DNA from: Ignatzschineria rhizosphaerae
Lineage (GTDB): Bacteria > Pseudomonadota > Gammaproteobacteria > Cardiobacteriales > Wohlfahrtiimonadaceae
Length of the DNA: 64,000 nucleotides
Direction: 5' to 3'
Assembly: GCF_022655595.1 (NCBI RefSeq)
Contig: NZ_CP093379.1
Span: 2,802,010 to 2,866,009, forward strand
The position numbers and the translations under genes were made by a program. This document shows positions 33,210-45,648 of this stretch, in pieces. Below the pieces are notes generated by a model. It did not search any database and was not told where the DNA came from. It saw only the letters and a list, made by a program, of their open reading frames with translations. Within the stretch, counting starts at the first letter, position 1, and each line of letters begins with the position of its first letter.

Positions 33210-33842
33210 ATGAGTATTCAAAAAGAAGATGTAAGAGTGGCGATTGATCAGCTCTTTTTTGAGGTGGATGATATTGCTTGTGACAAGCTCACTAAATACC
33301 TACAGGGGATGCTGCTTTGGAATAAGGCTTATAATTTAACGGCTATTACTGAGCCTAAAGAGATGCTAGTAAAGCATCTTCTTGATTCCTTGGTGTTAGC
33401 GCCAGAGCTTGAAAAGAGAATTCCAAATGGTCATTTTATTGATGTGGGCACTGGCGCTGGTTTACCAGGTGCTTTATTATCAATAGTGATGCCAAGCGCA
33501 CGTTTTACGCTGCTAGATAGTGCGATCAAGCGAACGCGCTTTATTACGCAGATGAAGCTAGAAATCGGTTTGCCCAATGTTGAGATTGTCACTTCTAGAG
33601 TGCAAGATCATCAGCCAGAAAAGGGCTATGATGCGGTGTTATCTAGAGCTTTTGCGAGCGGTGAAGATATGGTGAATTGGTCAGAGCATTTAGTACATGA
33701 TCAAGGTGTCATGGCGGCGATGAAAGGAAAATTCATTGAAGAAGAGTGGGAGAGTGTCTCACAATTTCCTAATCGAGAAGTTATTGAGTTAGAAGTGCCG
33801 GGGCTTTTTGAAGAGCGGCATTTGATCTTCTTATCGAAGTAA
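33210..33842 (+). CDS. rsmG: 16S rRNA m7G527 methyltransferase RsmG
   Basis: This 210-residue SAM-dependent methyltransferase (GidB) contains WNKAYNLTAI, HLLDSLVLAP and the SAM loop IDVGTGAGLPGALLSI. The parA-parB-atp order downstream is the usual chromosomal context; its common upstream partner mnmG is instead about 20 kb away at 53433-55346. Confidence 0.96.
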   Translation: MSIQKEDVRVAIDQLFFEVDDIACDKLTKYLQGMLLWNKAYNLTAITEPKEMLVKHLLDSLVLAPELEKRIPNGHFIDVGTGAGLPGALLSIVMPSARFTLLDSAIKRTRFITQMKLEIGLPNVEIVTSRVQDHQPEKGYDAVLSRAFASGEDMVNWSEHLVHDQGVMAAMKGKFIEEEWESVSQFPNREVIELEVPGLFEERHLIFLSK

Positions 33843-33890
33843 TATTTTTGATATAATTTTATTCTCAATTTAGAAAGGTAGGAACCATCA

Positions 33891-34667
33891 TTGGCAACGA
33901 TCATTGCAATTGCAAATCAGAAAGGCGGCGTGGGAAAGACGACGACCGCAGTAAATCTGGCCTCTAGTTTAACTGAGAGCAAAATGCGCCCTAATGTCTT
34001 ATTAATCGATCTCGATCCGCAAGGAAATGCGACAACGGGAATCGGTGTCGATAAGCATACGCTTGAATATGGCGTTGTAGATCTTCTGCTAGGAGAAGCC
34101 TCTATTGCCGAGGTGATTTTAGATCTCGATAAAGCAGGTTTAAGACTTATTGGTGCAAATGGTGAGCTAACAGGGGCTGAGGTTCTTTTAGCGCAAGAGC
34201 CAAGAGGGATTTTTACTTTGAAAGAAGCATTAGCGCCTATTAGAGGGAATTTTGATTACATTATTTTAGACTGTGCGCCTTCTTTAAATATGTTAACGCT
34301 CAATTCACTTGCTGCTGCCACAGATATTATTATCCCAGTGCAGTGTGAATATTATGCGCTTGAGGGAATATCAGCCTTGATGGATACAATCTCATCGGTT
34401 AAAGAGACGGCAAATCCAGATTTAAATATTATGGGAGTATTGCGAACAATGTATGATGGGCGAAATACATTAGCAGTACAGGTTTCTGAAAACTTGGAAG
34501 CACATTTTGGTGAAAAGATGTTTGAGGCGATGGTACCTAGAAATGTTCGCCTTGCAGAAGCACCGAGTTATGGTGTTCCAATTACAGTATATGATGGTAA
34601 ATCTAAAGGTGCGATCGCCTATATAGAACTAGCGCGTGAAGTGATTGCTCGAAGCAAAAAGAGGTAG
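33891..34667 (+). CDS. parA: Chromosome partitioning ATPase ParA (Soj)
   Basis: This 258-residue P-loop ATPase has the deviant Walker A KGGVGKTTTAVNLA at residues 11-24, the LLIDLDPQGNATTGIG motif and IILDCAPSL. It works with ParB on parS sites in origin segregation. The start is TTG at 33891 with AGGTAGGAA upstream. It is separated from parB by 2 bases. Confidence 0.95.
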   Translation: MATIIAIANQKGGVGKTTTAVNLASSLTESKMRPNVLLIDLDPQGNATTGIGVDKHTLEYGVVDLLLGEASIAEVILDLDKAGLRLIGANGELTGAEVLLAQEPRGIFTLKEALAPIRGNFDYIILDCAPSLNMLTLNSLAAATDIIIPVQCEYYALEGISALMDTISSVKETANPDLNIMGVLRTMYDGRNTLAVQVSENLEAHFGEKMFEAMVPRNVRLAEAPSYGVPITVYDGKSKGAIAYIELAREVIARSKKR

Positions 34668-34669
34668 TT

Positions 34670-35545
34670 GTGAAAAAAAGAGGATTAGGACGTGGCTTAG
34701 AGATGCTACTCAGCCAAACAGGGGCAGAAATTGCGACAGATTCAGTGAAAGCAGATCGTGATGGCGTCAAAGAGGTCTCTATTGAAAAATTAGTGCCGGG
34801 GAAATATCAGCCGCGCCGTTTTTTTGATCAAGATGCTCTAGAGGCTTTAGCGACCTCAATTAAGTCTCAAGGCATTATTCAGCCGATTGTTGTGCGTGAA
34901 GTTGCAGGTGGCAACTTTGAGATTTTAGCAGGTGAGCGCCGCTGGAGAGCTTCGCAATTAGCAGCGCTGAAAACGGTTCCTGTTATTTTTAAAGAGATGA
35001 GCGACCAAGAGGCCTTAGCTGTTGCGTTGATTGAGAATATTCAGCGTGAAAATTTAAATCCTGTTGAAACCGCAATCGCCCTAAAACGTCTGATTGAAGA
35101 ATTTACGCTAACCCATCAAGAGGCAGGCGAAGTGATTGGTAAATCTCGCTCGTCTATTACCAATACTTTAAGATTATTAGAGCTTGATGATGCTGTTCAG
35201 CAGTTACTTGCAGAGCAGAGCCTAGATATGGGACATGCAAGAGCATTGTTAGCGCTTCCTAAAAAGCAGCAGGTGGCTGTTTCCAAGAAAGTGCTCGATG
35301 GTAATTTAACGGTTCGTGAAACAGAGCATTTAGTGAAGACGCTATTAAAAGATAGCGGTAAAGGTAAGCCTGTTCAGAAAGTTGCCAAAAAAGATCCGGA
35401 TGTTTTAAATTTAGAGCGTGATCTTAGTGAATTTTTAGGGGCGAGCACAGAAATAAAAGCAAAAAAAGCAGGAAAGGGTGAAGTCATCATTCGTTATGGC
35501 TCGCTTGAAGAATTAGATGGTATTTTATTGAAAATTAAGCGATAG
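34670..35545 (+). CDS. parB: Chromosome partitioning protein ParB (Spo0J)
   Basis: This 291-residue CTPase/DNA clamp has KRGLGRGLEMLL at the start, the ParB/Srx domain with GERRWRASQLA and ALIENIQRENLNPVE, then the helix-turn-helix (THQEAGEVIGKSRSSITNTL) that reads parS, and a C-terminal dimerisation domain. No parS consensus (TGTTTCACGTGAAACA) is seen in the window. Confidence 0.95.
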   Translation: MKKRGLGRGLEMLLSQTGAEIATDSVKADRDGVKEVSIEKLVPGKYQPRRFFDQDALEALATSIKSQGIIQPIVVREVAGGNFEILAGERRWRASQLAALKTVPVIFKEMSDQEALAVALIENIQRENLNPVETAIALKRLIEEFTLTHQEAGEVIGKSRSSITNTLRLLELDDAVQQLLAEQSLDMGHARALLALPKKQQVAVSKKVLDGNLTVRETEHLVKTLLKDSGKGKPVQKVAKKDPDVLNLERDLSEFLGASTEIKAKKAGKGEVIIRYGSLEELDGILLKIKR

Positions 35546-35578
35546 GCAATAAACACTACAAGGGCACTACGAATAGAA

Positions 35579-35607
35579 TTGACCTTGGTCGTGCGATAGA
35601 CTATAAT
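35579..35607 (+). promoter_or_regulatory. Sigma-70 promoter of the atp operon
   Basis: TTGACC (35579-35584), 17-bp spacer, TATAAT (35602-35607): a near-consensus promoter in the gap between parB and atpI. Transcription would start at about 35614, 24 bases before the atpI ATG. Confidence 0.8.
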
Positions 35608-35637
35608 CCTCGGCATGAATTTAAAGGCGAAGATCGA

Positions 35638-35976
35638 ATGATTCTAAGGATAGTAATTGCGCAACTCATTGTTTTAACGCTGTTGACGTTAGTAACGTGG
35701 GCTCTGTTTGATGGTGTTGCGGCGGTCTCTCTGTTTGCTTCGGGTATCTCAATGTTGATACCGTCTGTTTTTTTAGCAACAAATATGGCTCTTATCCGCT
35801 TTAGTAAGGTTTTTTTTTGGATCGGCGTTTTTTTCAATAAATTTATTATTTTAGCGCTCTTTTTTGTGAGTATTAAAATAATTGGAGAACCGAATTATTT
35901 CGCGTTCTTAGTGGGGATTGTAGTGGTGTCACAAGTCCCTTGGTTATATGTTAATTTCTTCCCTAAGAAAGATTAA
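35638..35976 (+). CDS. atpI: ATP synthase subunit I (AtpI)
   Basis: This 112-residue membrane protein has four predicted helices, the usual first gene of the atp operon and thought to help c-ring assembly. Sequence conservation in this family is low; the assignment rests on position before atpB, size and hydrophobicity. The strong promoter lies just upstream. Confidence 0.85.
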   Translation: MILRIVIAQLIVLTLLTLVTWALFDGVAAVSLFASGISMLIPSVFLATNMALIRFSKVFFWIGVFFNKFIILALFFVSIKIIGEPNYFAFLVGIVVVSQVPWLYVNFFPKKD

Positions 35977-36006
35977 CTGAAGGATGAGATTAGAGTGAAT
36001 TTTTAG

Positions 36007-36849
<843 letters not shown>

Positions 36850-36895
36850 AGAATCAATCGAAAGATTGTGTTTTATAATTATTTGTTAACGTTAG

Positions 36896-37159
<264 letters not shown>

Positions 37160-37219
37160 TCTTGCTTTAAGCGAAGTGCAAGAGATTTATATACAGGCAG
37201 ATAAAGGATAGGTAATAAC

Positions 37220-37690
37220 ATGAATATTAACGCAACCTTGATTAGCCAGTTTGTCGTCTTTTTTATTTTGGTTTTGGTGGTTATGAAGTTTATCTGGCCA
37301 CCTTTAATCAAAGCGATTGAAGAAAGACGTACGAAAATTGCTGAAGGCTTAGCGGCTGCTGAAGAGAGCGTTGCTGCACAGGCGTCGGCTGTAGCTGAGG
37401 TAGATGAGTTAATTAAAACAGCACATCTTGAAGCGGCTAACTTAGTTGGCAAAGCTCAGCAGCAAGCAGATAGCTTAATTGCGAAGTCTAAAGAAGACAG
37501 CAAAGAAGTTGGGCAAAGAGAGATTGATGCGGCGCATGCGAAGATTGAGGCAGAACTTAATCAAGTGAAAGAGAGCTTGAGAAAACAAGTTATTGCTTTA
37601 AGCATTCAAGGCGCAAGCAAAATCATTGAGAAAGAAGTTGATGAGACAACTCATGCTAAAATGTTAGATGAGTTAGCAAAACAACTATAG
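37220..37690 (+). CDS. atpF: ATP synthase Fo subunit b (AtpF)
   Basis: This 156-residue peripheral-stalk subunit has one N-terminal helix ([18 protein letters not shown]) and a long charged helix that dimerises and binds delta. AAAGGATAGG is about 8 bases before the start. Size is as in E. coli (156). Confidence 0.96.
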   Translation: MNINATLISQFVVFFILVLVVMKFIWPPLIKAIEERRTKIAEGLAAAEESVAAQASAVAEVDELIKTAHLEAANLVGKAQQQADSLIAKSKEDSKEVGQREIDAAHAKIEAELNQVKESLRKQVIALSIQGASKIIEKEVDETTHAKMLDELAKQL

Positions 37691-37747
37691 TCGCCTGCTC
37701 TTCTATTGAAGAGCATTTTGATAACTAATAAACGATGTAAAAGTAAT

Positions 37748-38296
37748 ATGTCAGAATTATCAACAGTAGCAAGACCTTACGCGGAAGCCGTGTTCATGAT
37801 TGCCAAAGAAGATTCTCAAAGCGCAGACCGCTGGACAGAATTTCTCTACTCATTAAAAGAATTAATGAGTAATAAGGCAACTTGTGAAGTAATGCGCTTA
37901 CCTGAGTTAGGTGTCGAAAAGAAAAATGCATTCTTAGGTGAGTTATCAGCTAAGGTTTTAAATCGTGATCTCACTGAAGACGAGAATGGTTTCTTAAGAA
38001 CTATTAGTGAAAACAGACGCTATGAAATTTTGCCATCTGTTTATGACGAATTCAGAATGCGTTTATTAGCTGAACGAAACATTCTTGAGGTCGAAATGCA
38101 AAGTGCATATGCCTTAACGGATGGGCAACAAGAGATGTTTGTTAAAGCTCTTCAGAAGCGTTTTAATAAAGAGATCGAATTAACAGTAACCATTTCGCCT
38201 TCCTTATTAGGTGGTGCTATTTTAAAAATAGATGATTTAGTCATTGATGGTTCGATTTTAGGTCGTTTAGACGGCATGATCCGATCAATGAATTAA
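37748..38296 (+). CDS. atpH: ATP synthase F1 subunit delta (AtpH)
   Basis: This 182-residue subunit caps the catalytic hexamer and holds the b stalk. It starts MSELSTVARPYAEAVF, the usual N-terminus; GGAILKIDDLVIDGSILGRL near the end is the family signature. I used ATG 37748 and not the upstream TTG at 37706, which would add an unrelated 14-residue tail. Confidence 0.95.
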   Translation: MSELSTVARPYAEAVFMIAKEDSQSADRWTEFLYSLKELMSNKATCEVMRLPELGVEKKNAFLGELSAKVLNRDLTEDENGFLRTISENRRYEILPSVYDEFRMRLLAERNILEVEMQSAYALTDGQQEMFVKALQKRFNKEIELTVTISPSLLGGAILKIDDLVIDGSILGRLDGMIRSMN

Positions 38297-38327
38297 GTTT
38301 AATGAATATAAAAGGAAGATTTAAAAG

Positions 38328-39878
38328 ATGCAATTAAATCCATCTGAGATCAGTGATCTCATTAAATCCAAGATTGAAGAATTTGAACTCAAACCTGAAG
38401 AAAGAACTGAAGGTACAGTTGTTAGTTTAACTGATGGTATTGCTCGCGTTCACGGAATTGATTCTGTGATGCAAGGTGAAATGGTTGAACTTCCACACGG
38501 TGTACGCGGTCTTGCATTGAACCTTGAAAGAGATTCAGTAGGGGTAGTTCTTCTTGGTGATTACGAAAAAATCACAGAAGGCGACAAAGTAAGATGTACT
38601 GGTCGTATTCTTGAAGCACCAATCGGTCCTGAGTTACTTGGTCGTGTAGTTGACGGTCTTGGTAACCCAATCGATGGTAAAGGTGAGTTAGGAACTAAAC
38701 TTTCAGCACCTATCGAGCAAATCGCACCTGGCGTTATTGATCGTCAATCAGTTGATCAACCGATGCAAACAGGTTATATCGCAATTGACTCAATGGTTCC
38801 AGTAGGACGTGGTCAGCGTGAGCTTATCATCGGTGACCGTCAGACAGGTAAAACTGCAATCGCAATCGATACAATCATTAACCAAAAAGGTAGTGGTATT
38901 AAATGTATCTATGTTGCAATTGGTCAAAAGAACTCAACGATTGCAAATATCGTAGCGAAGCTTGAAGAGCATGGCGCAATGGATCATACGATCGTTGTTG
39001 CAGCAGGTGCATCTGATTCAGCTGCAATGCAGTATTTATCAGCATACACTGGTTGTACAATGGGTGAGTATTTCCGTGACCGTGGTGAAGATGCGCTTAT
39101 CATTTATGATGACTTATCTAAACAAGCTGTTGCATATCGTCAGATTTCACTCCTTCTTCGTCGTCCACCAGGTCGTGAAGCTTATCCTGGAGATGTTTTC
39201 TATCTTCACTCACGTCTTCTTGAGCGTGCTGCACGTGTTAACGCAGATTACGTTGAGAAATTCACAAATGGTGAAGTAAAAGGTAAAACTGGATCATTAA
39301 CAGCACTTCCAATTATTGAAACACAAGGTGGGGACGTTTCTGCGTTCGTACCAACTAACGTTATTTCAATTACTGATGGTCAAATCTTCCTTGAATCAGA
39401 TCTCTTTAACTCTGGTGTACGCCCAGCGATGAACGCAGGTATCTCTGTATCACGTGTTGGTGGTGCGGCACAAACGAAGCTTATTAGTAAGCTTGGTGGT
39501 GGTGTTCGTCTTGCACTTGCACAATATCGTGAACTTGCGGCGTTCTCTCAATTTGCTTCAGACCTTGATGAAGTAACTCGTAGACAGCTTGCTCGCGGTC
39601 AACGTGTTATGGAGTTAATGAAACAAGCACAATATCGTCCATATAACATTGCTGAGATGGCATTAATTCTCTATGCAATCGAGTATGAATATGTTGACGA
39701 TCTACCAATTGAAGAAATTCGTCCATTCGCGCAAGGTTTAATTGTTTCAGCAAATGCGACAGACCAAGAGCTCTTAAAAGACATCAACAGCAAAGGTGCT
39801 TATAACGACGACGTTTTAGCAGCCCTTGATAAAGTTGTAAGTCAATTTAAGAAAGGTGGAAGCTGGAAAGTAGCGTAA
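38328..39878 (+). CDS. atpA: ATP synthase F1 subunit alpha (AtpA)
   Basis: This 516-residue regulatory nucleotide-binding subunit has the P-loop GDRQTGKT and the [17 protein letters not shown] segment of the alpha-subunit. Length and motifs are full. Its codon choice is visibly more biased than in neighbouring genes, which suits high expression. GGAAG lies before the ATG. Confidence 0.98.
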   Translation: MQLNPSEISDLIKSKIEEFELKPEERTEGTVVSLTDGIARVHGIDSVMQGEMVELPHGVRGLALNLERDSVGVVLLGDYEKITEGDKVRCTGRILEAPIGPELLGRVVDGLGNPIDGKGELGTKLSAPIEQIAPGVIDRQSVDQPMQTGYIAIDSMVPVGRGQRELIIGDRQTGKTAIAIDTIINQKGSGIKCIYVAIGQKNSTIANIVAKLEEHGAMDHTIVVAAGASDSAAMQYLSAYTGCTMGEYFRDRGEDALIIYDDLSKQAVAYRQISLLLRRPPGREAYPGDVFYLHSRLLERAARVNADYVEKFTNGEVKGKTGSLTALPIIETQGGDVSAFVPTNVISITDGQIFLESDLFNSGVRPAMNAGISVSRVGGAAQTKLISKLGGGVRLALAQYRELAAFSQFASDLDEVTRRQLARGQRVMELMKQAQYRPYNIAEMALILYAIEYEYVDDLPIEEIRPFAQGLIVSANATDQELLKDINSKGAYNDDVLAALDKVVSQFKKGGSWKVA

Positions 39879-39920
39879 GCTACTTTTTAGTTCGTAACAT
39901 AGCAATTAGGTAGGAATTTC

Positions 39921-40817
39921 ATGGCTGTTGGAAAAGAAATACGTAGTAAGATTAAAAGTATTAGTAATACTCAGAAGATTACTAGTGCGATGGAGATGGT
40001 TGCAGCGAGTAAGATGCGTGCTACGCAGCTTCGCCGCAATAAATCTTTACCGTATGCGAAGCAGATTATTAAACTTGCCTCGCATTTAGGTGAAGCAACA
40101 CCTGAAGAATTCAAACATCAATATTTAACTCCACGTGATGTAAAACGTGTAGGAATTATCGTAGTCAGCTCGGATCGTGGTTTAGCAGGTGGTTTAAATA
40201 ACAACTTATTTAAGCTTGTTGCCAACCAAATGAAAGAGTGGAAAAAAAGCGGTATTGATGTTGAGATCGCTACGGTTGGAAATAAAGCAAATGCTTTCTT
40301 CTCCCGTTTTGGTGGAAATCTCGTAGCTACTGTGAATAACTTAGGTGATGCGCCTTCGTCAAAAGATCTGATCGGTATTACAACTGCAATGCTAGATCTT
40401 TTCCAAGAAGGTAAAATTGATGAGCTCCATGTTTTTGCTAACGAGTTTGTGAACACAATGACGCAAAAGCCACGTTCAGTCCAAGTACTCCCAGTCATTC
40501 CAGGAGTACTACAGGATCAGTTAGACTTTGAAAGCCTAACCGATGAATCAAGCTTAGCATGGGATTATGTCTATGATTCTGCGCCTGTAGATTTGATGAA
40601 CATTGTTTTAGATCGTTATATTGAATATGCAATTTATCAAGCAGTTGTTGAAAACGTTGCCTGTGAAATGGCAGCACGTATGATTGCGATGAAGGCTGCA
40701 AGTGATAATGCTGGTGACCTTATTGATGAATTACAACTGGTCTATAACAAAGCTCGTCAGGCAGCAATTACTCAGGAAATTACTGAGATTGTTAGTGGTG
40801 CGGCAGCAATCAATTAA
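39921..40817 (+). CDS. atpG: ATP synthase F1 subunit gamma (AtpG)
   Basis: This 298-residue central rotor shaft has the N-terminal [20 protein letters not shown] and C-terminal [20 protein letters not shown] coiled-coil helices, both diagnostic. It has GGTAGGAATT before the ATG and lies between atpA and atpD. Confidence 0.97.
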   Translation: MAVGKEIRSKIKSISNTQKITSAMEMVAASKMRATQLRRNKSLPYAKQIIKLASHLGEATPEEFKHQYLTPRDVKRVGIIVVSSDRGLAGGLNNNLFKLVANQMKEWKKSGIDVEIATVGNKANAFFSRFGGNLVATVNNLGDAPSSKDLIGITTAMLDLFQEGKIDELHVFANEFVNTMTQKPRSVQVLPVIPGVLQDQLDFESLTDESSLAWDYVYDSAPVDLMNIVLDRYIEYAIYQAVVENVACEMAARMIAMKAASDNAGDLIDELQLVYNKARQAAITQEITEIVSGAAAIN

Positions 40818-40859
40818 GACGACGTTAACAAAAATTTGGGTTAATAGAGGTTTAGATAG

Positions 40860-42251
<1,392 letters not shown>

Positions 42252-42263
42252 TAAGGGGATCAT

Positions 42264-42677
42264 ATGAAAACTATCAATGTCACTATTGTAAGTGCTGAAA
42301 AAGAGCTCTACTCAGGAGTTGCTTCATTTTTTGCAGCTACAGCAGTTACGGGTGAGATAGGCGTATACCCTGGTCACGTTCCGACTTTAGCGCAGCTTAA
42401 GCCAGGACAAGTACGTTTAACTTTAGAAAACGGTACTGAGGAAGTGTTTTGGATTTCAGGCGGTATACTTGAAATCCAACCAAAATCAGTAATTGTTCTT
42501 GCTGATTGCGCAGAGCGTGCAAAAGATCTTGATGCGGCAGCCGTTGCAAAGGCAAAAGCTGAAGCAAAAGCTACGATTGAGTCAGGTAAGCCTGAGCTTG
42601 ATGTTGAGAAAGCGTTAATTGAGTTAACGTTAGCGAAATCTCAATTAGATGCAGTAAATAGATTAAAAAATCTTTAA
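42264..42677 (+). CDS. atpC: ATP synthase F1 subunit epsilon (AtpC)
   Basis: This 137-residue subunit has the N-terminal beta sandwich (GEIGVYPGHVPTLAQLKPGQ) and C-terminal two-helix part that can inhibit hydrolysis. It is the last gene of the operon, followed by a strong terminator. AAGGGG is about 6 bases before the ATG. Confidence 0.96.
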   Translation: MKTINVTIVSAEKELYSGVASFFAATAVTGEIGVYPGHVPTLAQLKPGQVRLTLENGTEEVFWISGGILEIQPKSVIVLADCAERAKDLDAAAVAKAKAEAKATIESGKPELDVEKALIELTLAKSQLDAVNRLKNL

Positions 42678-42683
42678 GTAGTT

Positions 42684-42714
42684 AAAAGCCCGTCTTCTAG
42701 ACGGGCTTTTTTTT
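42684..42714 (+). terminator. Rho-independent terminator of the atp operon
   Basis: AAAGCCCGTCT-TCT-AGACGGGCTTT followed by more Ts (eight or more in all), 7 bp after atpC. Confidence 0.92.
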
Positions 42715-42754
42715 GCCTTAAAATTGCGATAGTACAATGGGTTTAATAAATGAT

Positions 42755-42873
42755 TATAGTGAAATCGGTTTAAAAGTGACTGAATCAGACTGCTGGCGCA
42801 TCGGTTATGAAAAGTGCAAGAATAGTTCTATCAGGCAGCGTGCAAGCTAATTTGATACACTCTGCACCTTTAA
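42755..42873 (+). repeat. TATAGT-ended intergenic repeat, copy B1 (right end missing)
   Basis: Begins TATAGTGAAATCGGTTTAAA and continues through the family core to GATACACTCTGCACC, where copy B2 begins directly with the same TATAGT terminus. The right-hand part with the inverted terminus is absent. B1 and B2 form a 119-bp tandem. Confidence 0.8.
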
Positions 42874-43033
42874 TATAGTGAAATCGGTTTAAAAGTGACT
42901 GAACCAGCTTGCCGGCACATCGGTGATGAGAAGCGCAATAATAGTTCTATCCGGCAGCGTGCAAGCTAATTTGATACACATTCTGCTTCTTAATATTATT
43001 TAAAATAGTGCTTCTTAAATCGAGTCGGCTATA
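42874..43033 (+). repeat. TATAGT-ended intergenic repeat, copy B2 (full)
   Basis: A 160-bp copy with both ends: TATAGTGAAATCGGTTTAAA at the left and TCTTAAATCGAGTCGGCTATA-like at the right, inverted relative to each other. An internal TGCCGG...CCGGCA pair could form a hairpin. Ends resemble the TATAGTGGATT termini of small Neisseria repeats (from memory). Confidence 0.8.
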
Positions 43034-43574
43034 TATAGCTATTACGCACTAAATTCCGATACGAACCGAAAAAGGCTTAAAACTGCTGGTACGTAATTTC
43101 AAAAAACAGGCAAGCATTCGACCCAGCTGCTCATCAATCTATTTTAGGAGGATGACTTACTAATAAATTTCGACTTCTGATTTTATTTGAAAATCACTAT
43201 ATGTGAGCTTATATAAAAACCTTCTCTAGTGATCACTTGTTTAATACAATTTAAGCTTCTGTTTTTACGGGAACTAAAGGCACAATGATTCTTTTAAGGC
43301 GTAGGACTTTAAAATTTTATTCAGCATGTCATATAAAAGTGCAGATTAATATCTATTATCATATAAAGAGGATTATTTATCTTGAATTAGGTTAAGCTAT
43401 ATATTAGCTATCGAGATATTATTCATATGGTTTTAAGTCGTTTTCAAAAGGAAAAAAGTGGGTATTTCAGCGATTTAGTAGACTGTAATCTAAAGTGTTA
43501 AAGTCCGTCATCCGCTCTTACGCACACTGACTTATTTCAGTTCATTCCTTCTTCACCCAGAGAGATCATCAAAC

Positions 43575-45638
43575 ATGGATACGCCATTACTTAATCGGGA
43601 AAAATCAATCTTAGCTTTTCAAGAGCGTGTTTTAAAACAAGCTGAGAATGCGAGTACGCCTGTTTTAGAGCGATTAAATTTTATTACGATTGTCTCCTCA
43701 AACTTAGATGAGTTTTTTGAGGTTCGATTTGCCAATATCAAAGAGCGGATCTTTGCAGGAGAAGATTCAATTGATGGTGAGACTGTTGAAGAGTGGCAGG
43801 CATCTATTTTTGAGCGAGTCAGTAAATTAGTGGCGGAGCAATATTCCGTTTTAGATAATGAGATATTACCGCTTCTAAAACAGGAAGGAAATGTTGAATA
43901 TGTAAAGCGAGGGCAATGGACAAGGACGGATATTAATCAGCTAACCTCTTATTTTCATGAGTCTATCAATCCCTTATTAACGCCGATAGCGCTTGATGTT
44001 GCGCATCCTTTTCCGCATATTTATAATAAATCACTCAATTATATTATTGAGTTAAAAGGAAAGGATATCTACGGGCGAGAGGTTGATACGGCAATGTTAT
44101 CGATTCCTAAAAACCTCCCCTCCTTAATTAAGCTCCCGAATGAGGGAGAGACGATACGTTTTACCTCAACCTGTGAAGTGATTCGGGAACAGCTTAAAAC
44201 GATCTTTGATGGCTTTACTGTAAAAGCGGCTTATCAATTTCGAGTGACTCGTAATAGCCACCTTTTTATAGATAAAGAGGAACTCACAAACTTGCATCAA
44301 GCGCTTAAAGGGGAGCTTCATCAGCGAAATTTTGGCCACGCGGTTCGCCTTGAAATTAGTGCGCACATGCCAGAAAAGCTCATTGATTTTTTAGCAAAAG
44401 AGTTTGAGTTACCCGATACAGAAATTTATCCTATTGACCATTTTATTGATTTAACACGCTTTAGAGAATTACGAGATTTTTTAAAAGGGCGGTCAGAGCT
44501 CTTTTATCCGGAATTTTTACCTAAATATGCAGAAAAATGGGTAGATACGGATGATATTTTCTCTATTATTAAAAATAAAGATCAACTATTTCATCATCCC
44601 TTTGATAGTTTTTCACCGACCGTAAGATTATTAGAAGTTGCGGCAAAAGATCCTAAAGTACAGATGATTCGGATGACCATCTATCGCACCGGCAATGATT
44701 CACAACTGATGAAGCATTTAGTGACGGCTGCGAAAAATGGAAAAGAGGTGAATGTTGTTTGTGAGCTTATGGCCCGATTTGATGAGGAAACTAACTTAAC
44801 GTGGGCTTCTATTTTAGAAGAAGCCGGCGTAAAAGTGGTTTATGGAATTTTTGGTTATAAAACCCATGCGAAGATGTTGCTCATTGTTCGTAATGAGCCT
44901 ACGCGTAAAAATCCAGATCATTTAGAATATTATACCCATGTTAGTACGGGAAATTATCATAATGGGACAGCGAGGGTCTATACAGATTTTGCCCTAATGA
45001 CAAGTGATCGTGAGATTGCGCAAGATATCACAGATATTTTTGTAACCTTGGGGAGTCTAGGTCGACCACCTGAATTAAAGAAATTGTGGCAAGCACCTTT
45101 TACGCTCTATGATAATTTAATTGCTCATATTGAATTTGAGATAGAAGAGGCCAAAGCAGGGCGAGAAGCTTTTATTATGGCTCGCATGAATGCTTTACTT
45201 GAAACAAGTATTATTGAGAAGCTTTGTGAGGCTTCAAATGCCGGCGTTAAGATTGATCTATTAGTTCGGGGCGCTTGCTCTTTACGCCCTGGGTTAAAAG
45301 GGTTTTCGGAAAATATTCGCGTATTTTCAGTTGTGGGGCGATTTTTAGAACATTCTCGAGTCTTTTGTTTCTATCGTGCTGGGGAAAAAGCGCTCTATAT
45401 TTCAAGTGCAGATTGGATGCATCGTAATTTCTTTCGTAGAATTGAGATCGCCGTGCCTATTTATTATGAAGCGATTAAAGATCATATTATCAATGAAGGG
45501 CTTCTTTCCTACATTGATGATCATACGGCATGGATTTTAGATGGAGAAACAGGGGAATACCATCAAGATAGATTTACAATAGAAGAGAGAGGCGCTATGC
45601 TTTCAGCACAAGAAAAGTTATTGATTTCACGAAAGTAG
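43575..45638 (+). CDS. ppk1: Polyphosphate kinase 1
   Basis: This 687-residue enzyme makes polyphosphate from ATP. N-terminal LNREKSILAFQERVLKQAEN, the PLTPIALDVAHPFPHI-like segment (LLTPIALDVAHPFP), PYDSF-type HHPFDSFSP, and the two phosphohistidine regions: YGIFGYKTHAKMLLIV with the phosphorylated His (about residue 437) and THVSTGNYHNGTA. The C-terminal WMHRNFFRRIE motif is intact. The full-length enzyme stands upstream of the SLC13 transporter by 11 bp. Confidence 0.97.
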   Translation: MDTPLLNREKSILAFQERVLKQAENASTPVLERLNFITIVSSNLDEFFEVRFANIKERIFAGEDSIDGETVEEWQASIFERVSKLVAEQYSVLDNEILPLLKQEGNVEYVKRGQWTRTDINQLTSYFHESINPLLTPIALDVAHPFPHIYNKSLNYIIELKGKDIYGREVDTAMLSIPKNLPSLIKLPNEGETIRFTSTCEVIREQLKTIFDGFTVKAAYQFRVTRNSHLFIDKEELTNLHQALKGELHQRNFGHAVRLEISAHMPEKLIDFLAKEFELPDTEIYPIDHFIDLTRFRELRDFLKGRSELFYPEFLPKYAEKWVDTDDIFSIIKNKDQLFHHPFDSFSPTVRLLEVAAKDPKVQMIRMTIYRTGNDSQLMKHLVTAAKNGKEVNVVCELMARFDEETNLTWASILEEAGVKVVYGIFGYKTHAKMLLIVRNEPTRKNPDHLEYYTHVSTGNYHNGTARVYTDFALMTSDREIAQDITDIFVTLGSLGRPPELKKLWQAPFTLYDNLIAHIEFEIEEAKAGREAFIMARMNALLETSIIEKLCEASNAGVKIDLLVRGACSLRPGLKGFSENIRVFSVVGRFLEHSRVFCFYRAGEKALYISSADWMHRNFFRRIEIAVPIYYEAIKDHIINEGLLSYIDDHTAWILDGETGEYHQDRFTIEERGAMLSAQEKLLISRK

Positions 45639-45648
45639 ACGGAGTCAC

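Larger units (their letters stand above)
42715..43574. other. Gene-poor gap before ppk1
   Basis: The first 320 bases hold two tandem copies of the TATAGT-ended repeat (42755-43033). The remaining 540 bases (43034-43574) are AT-rich; I see no convincing ORF, RNA gene or DnaA-box cluster. The ppk1 promoter must be here; I could not pick a clear one. Confidence 0.6.

Noticed and set aside
43034-43574. Possible pseudogene or small RNA in the second half of the gap before ppk1
   Set aside because: Six-frame reading gives only short stops-rich fragments; no promoter-terminator pair was found to support an RNA gene.
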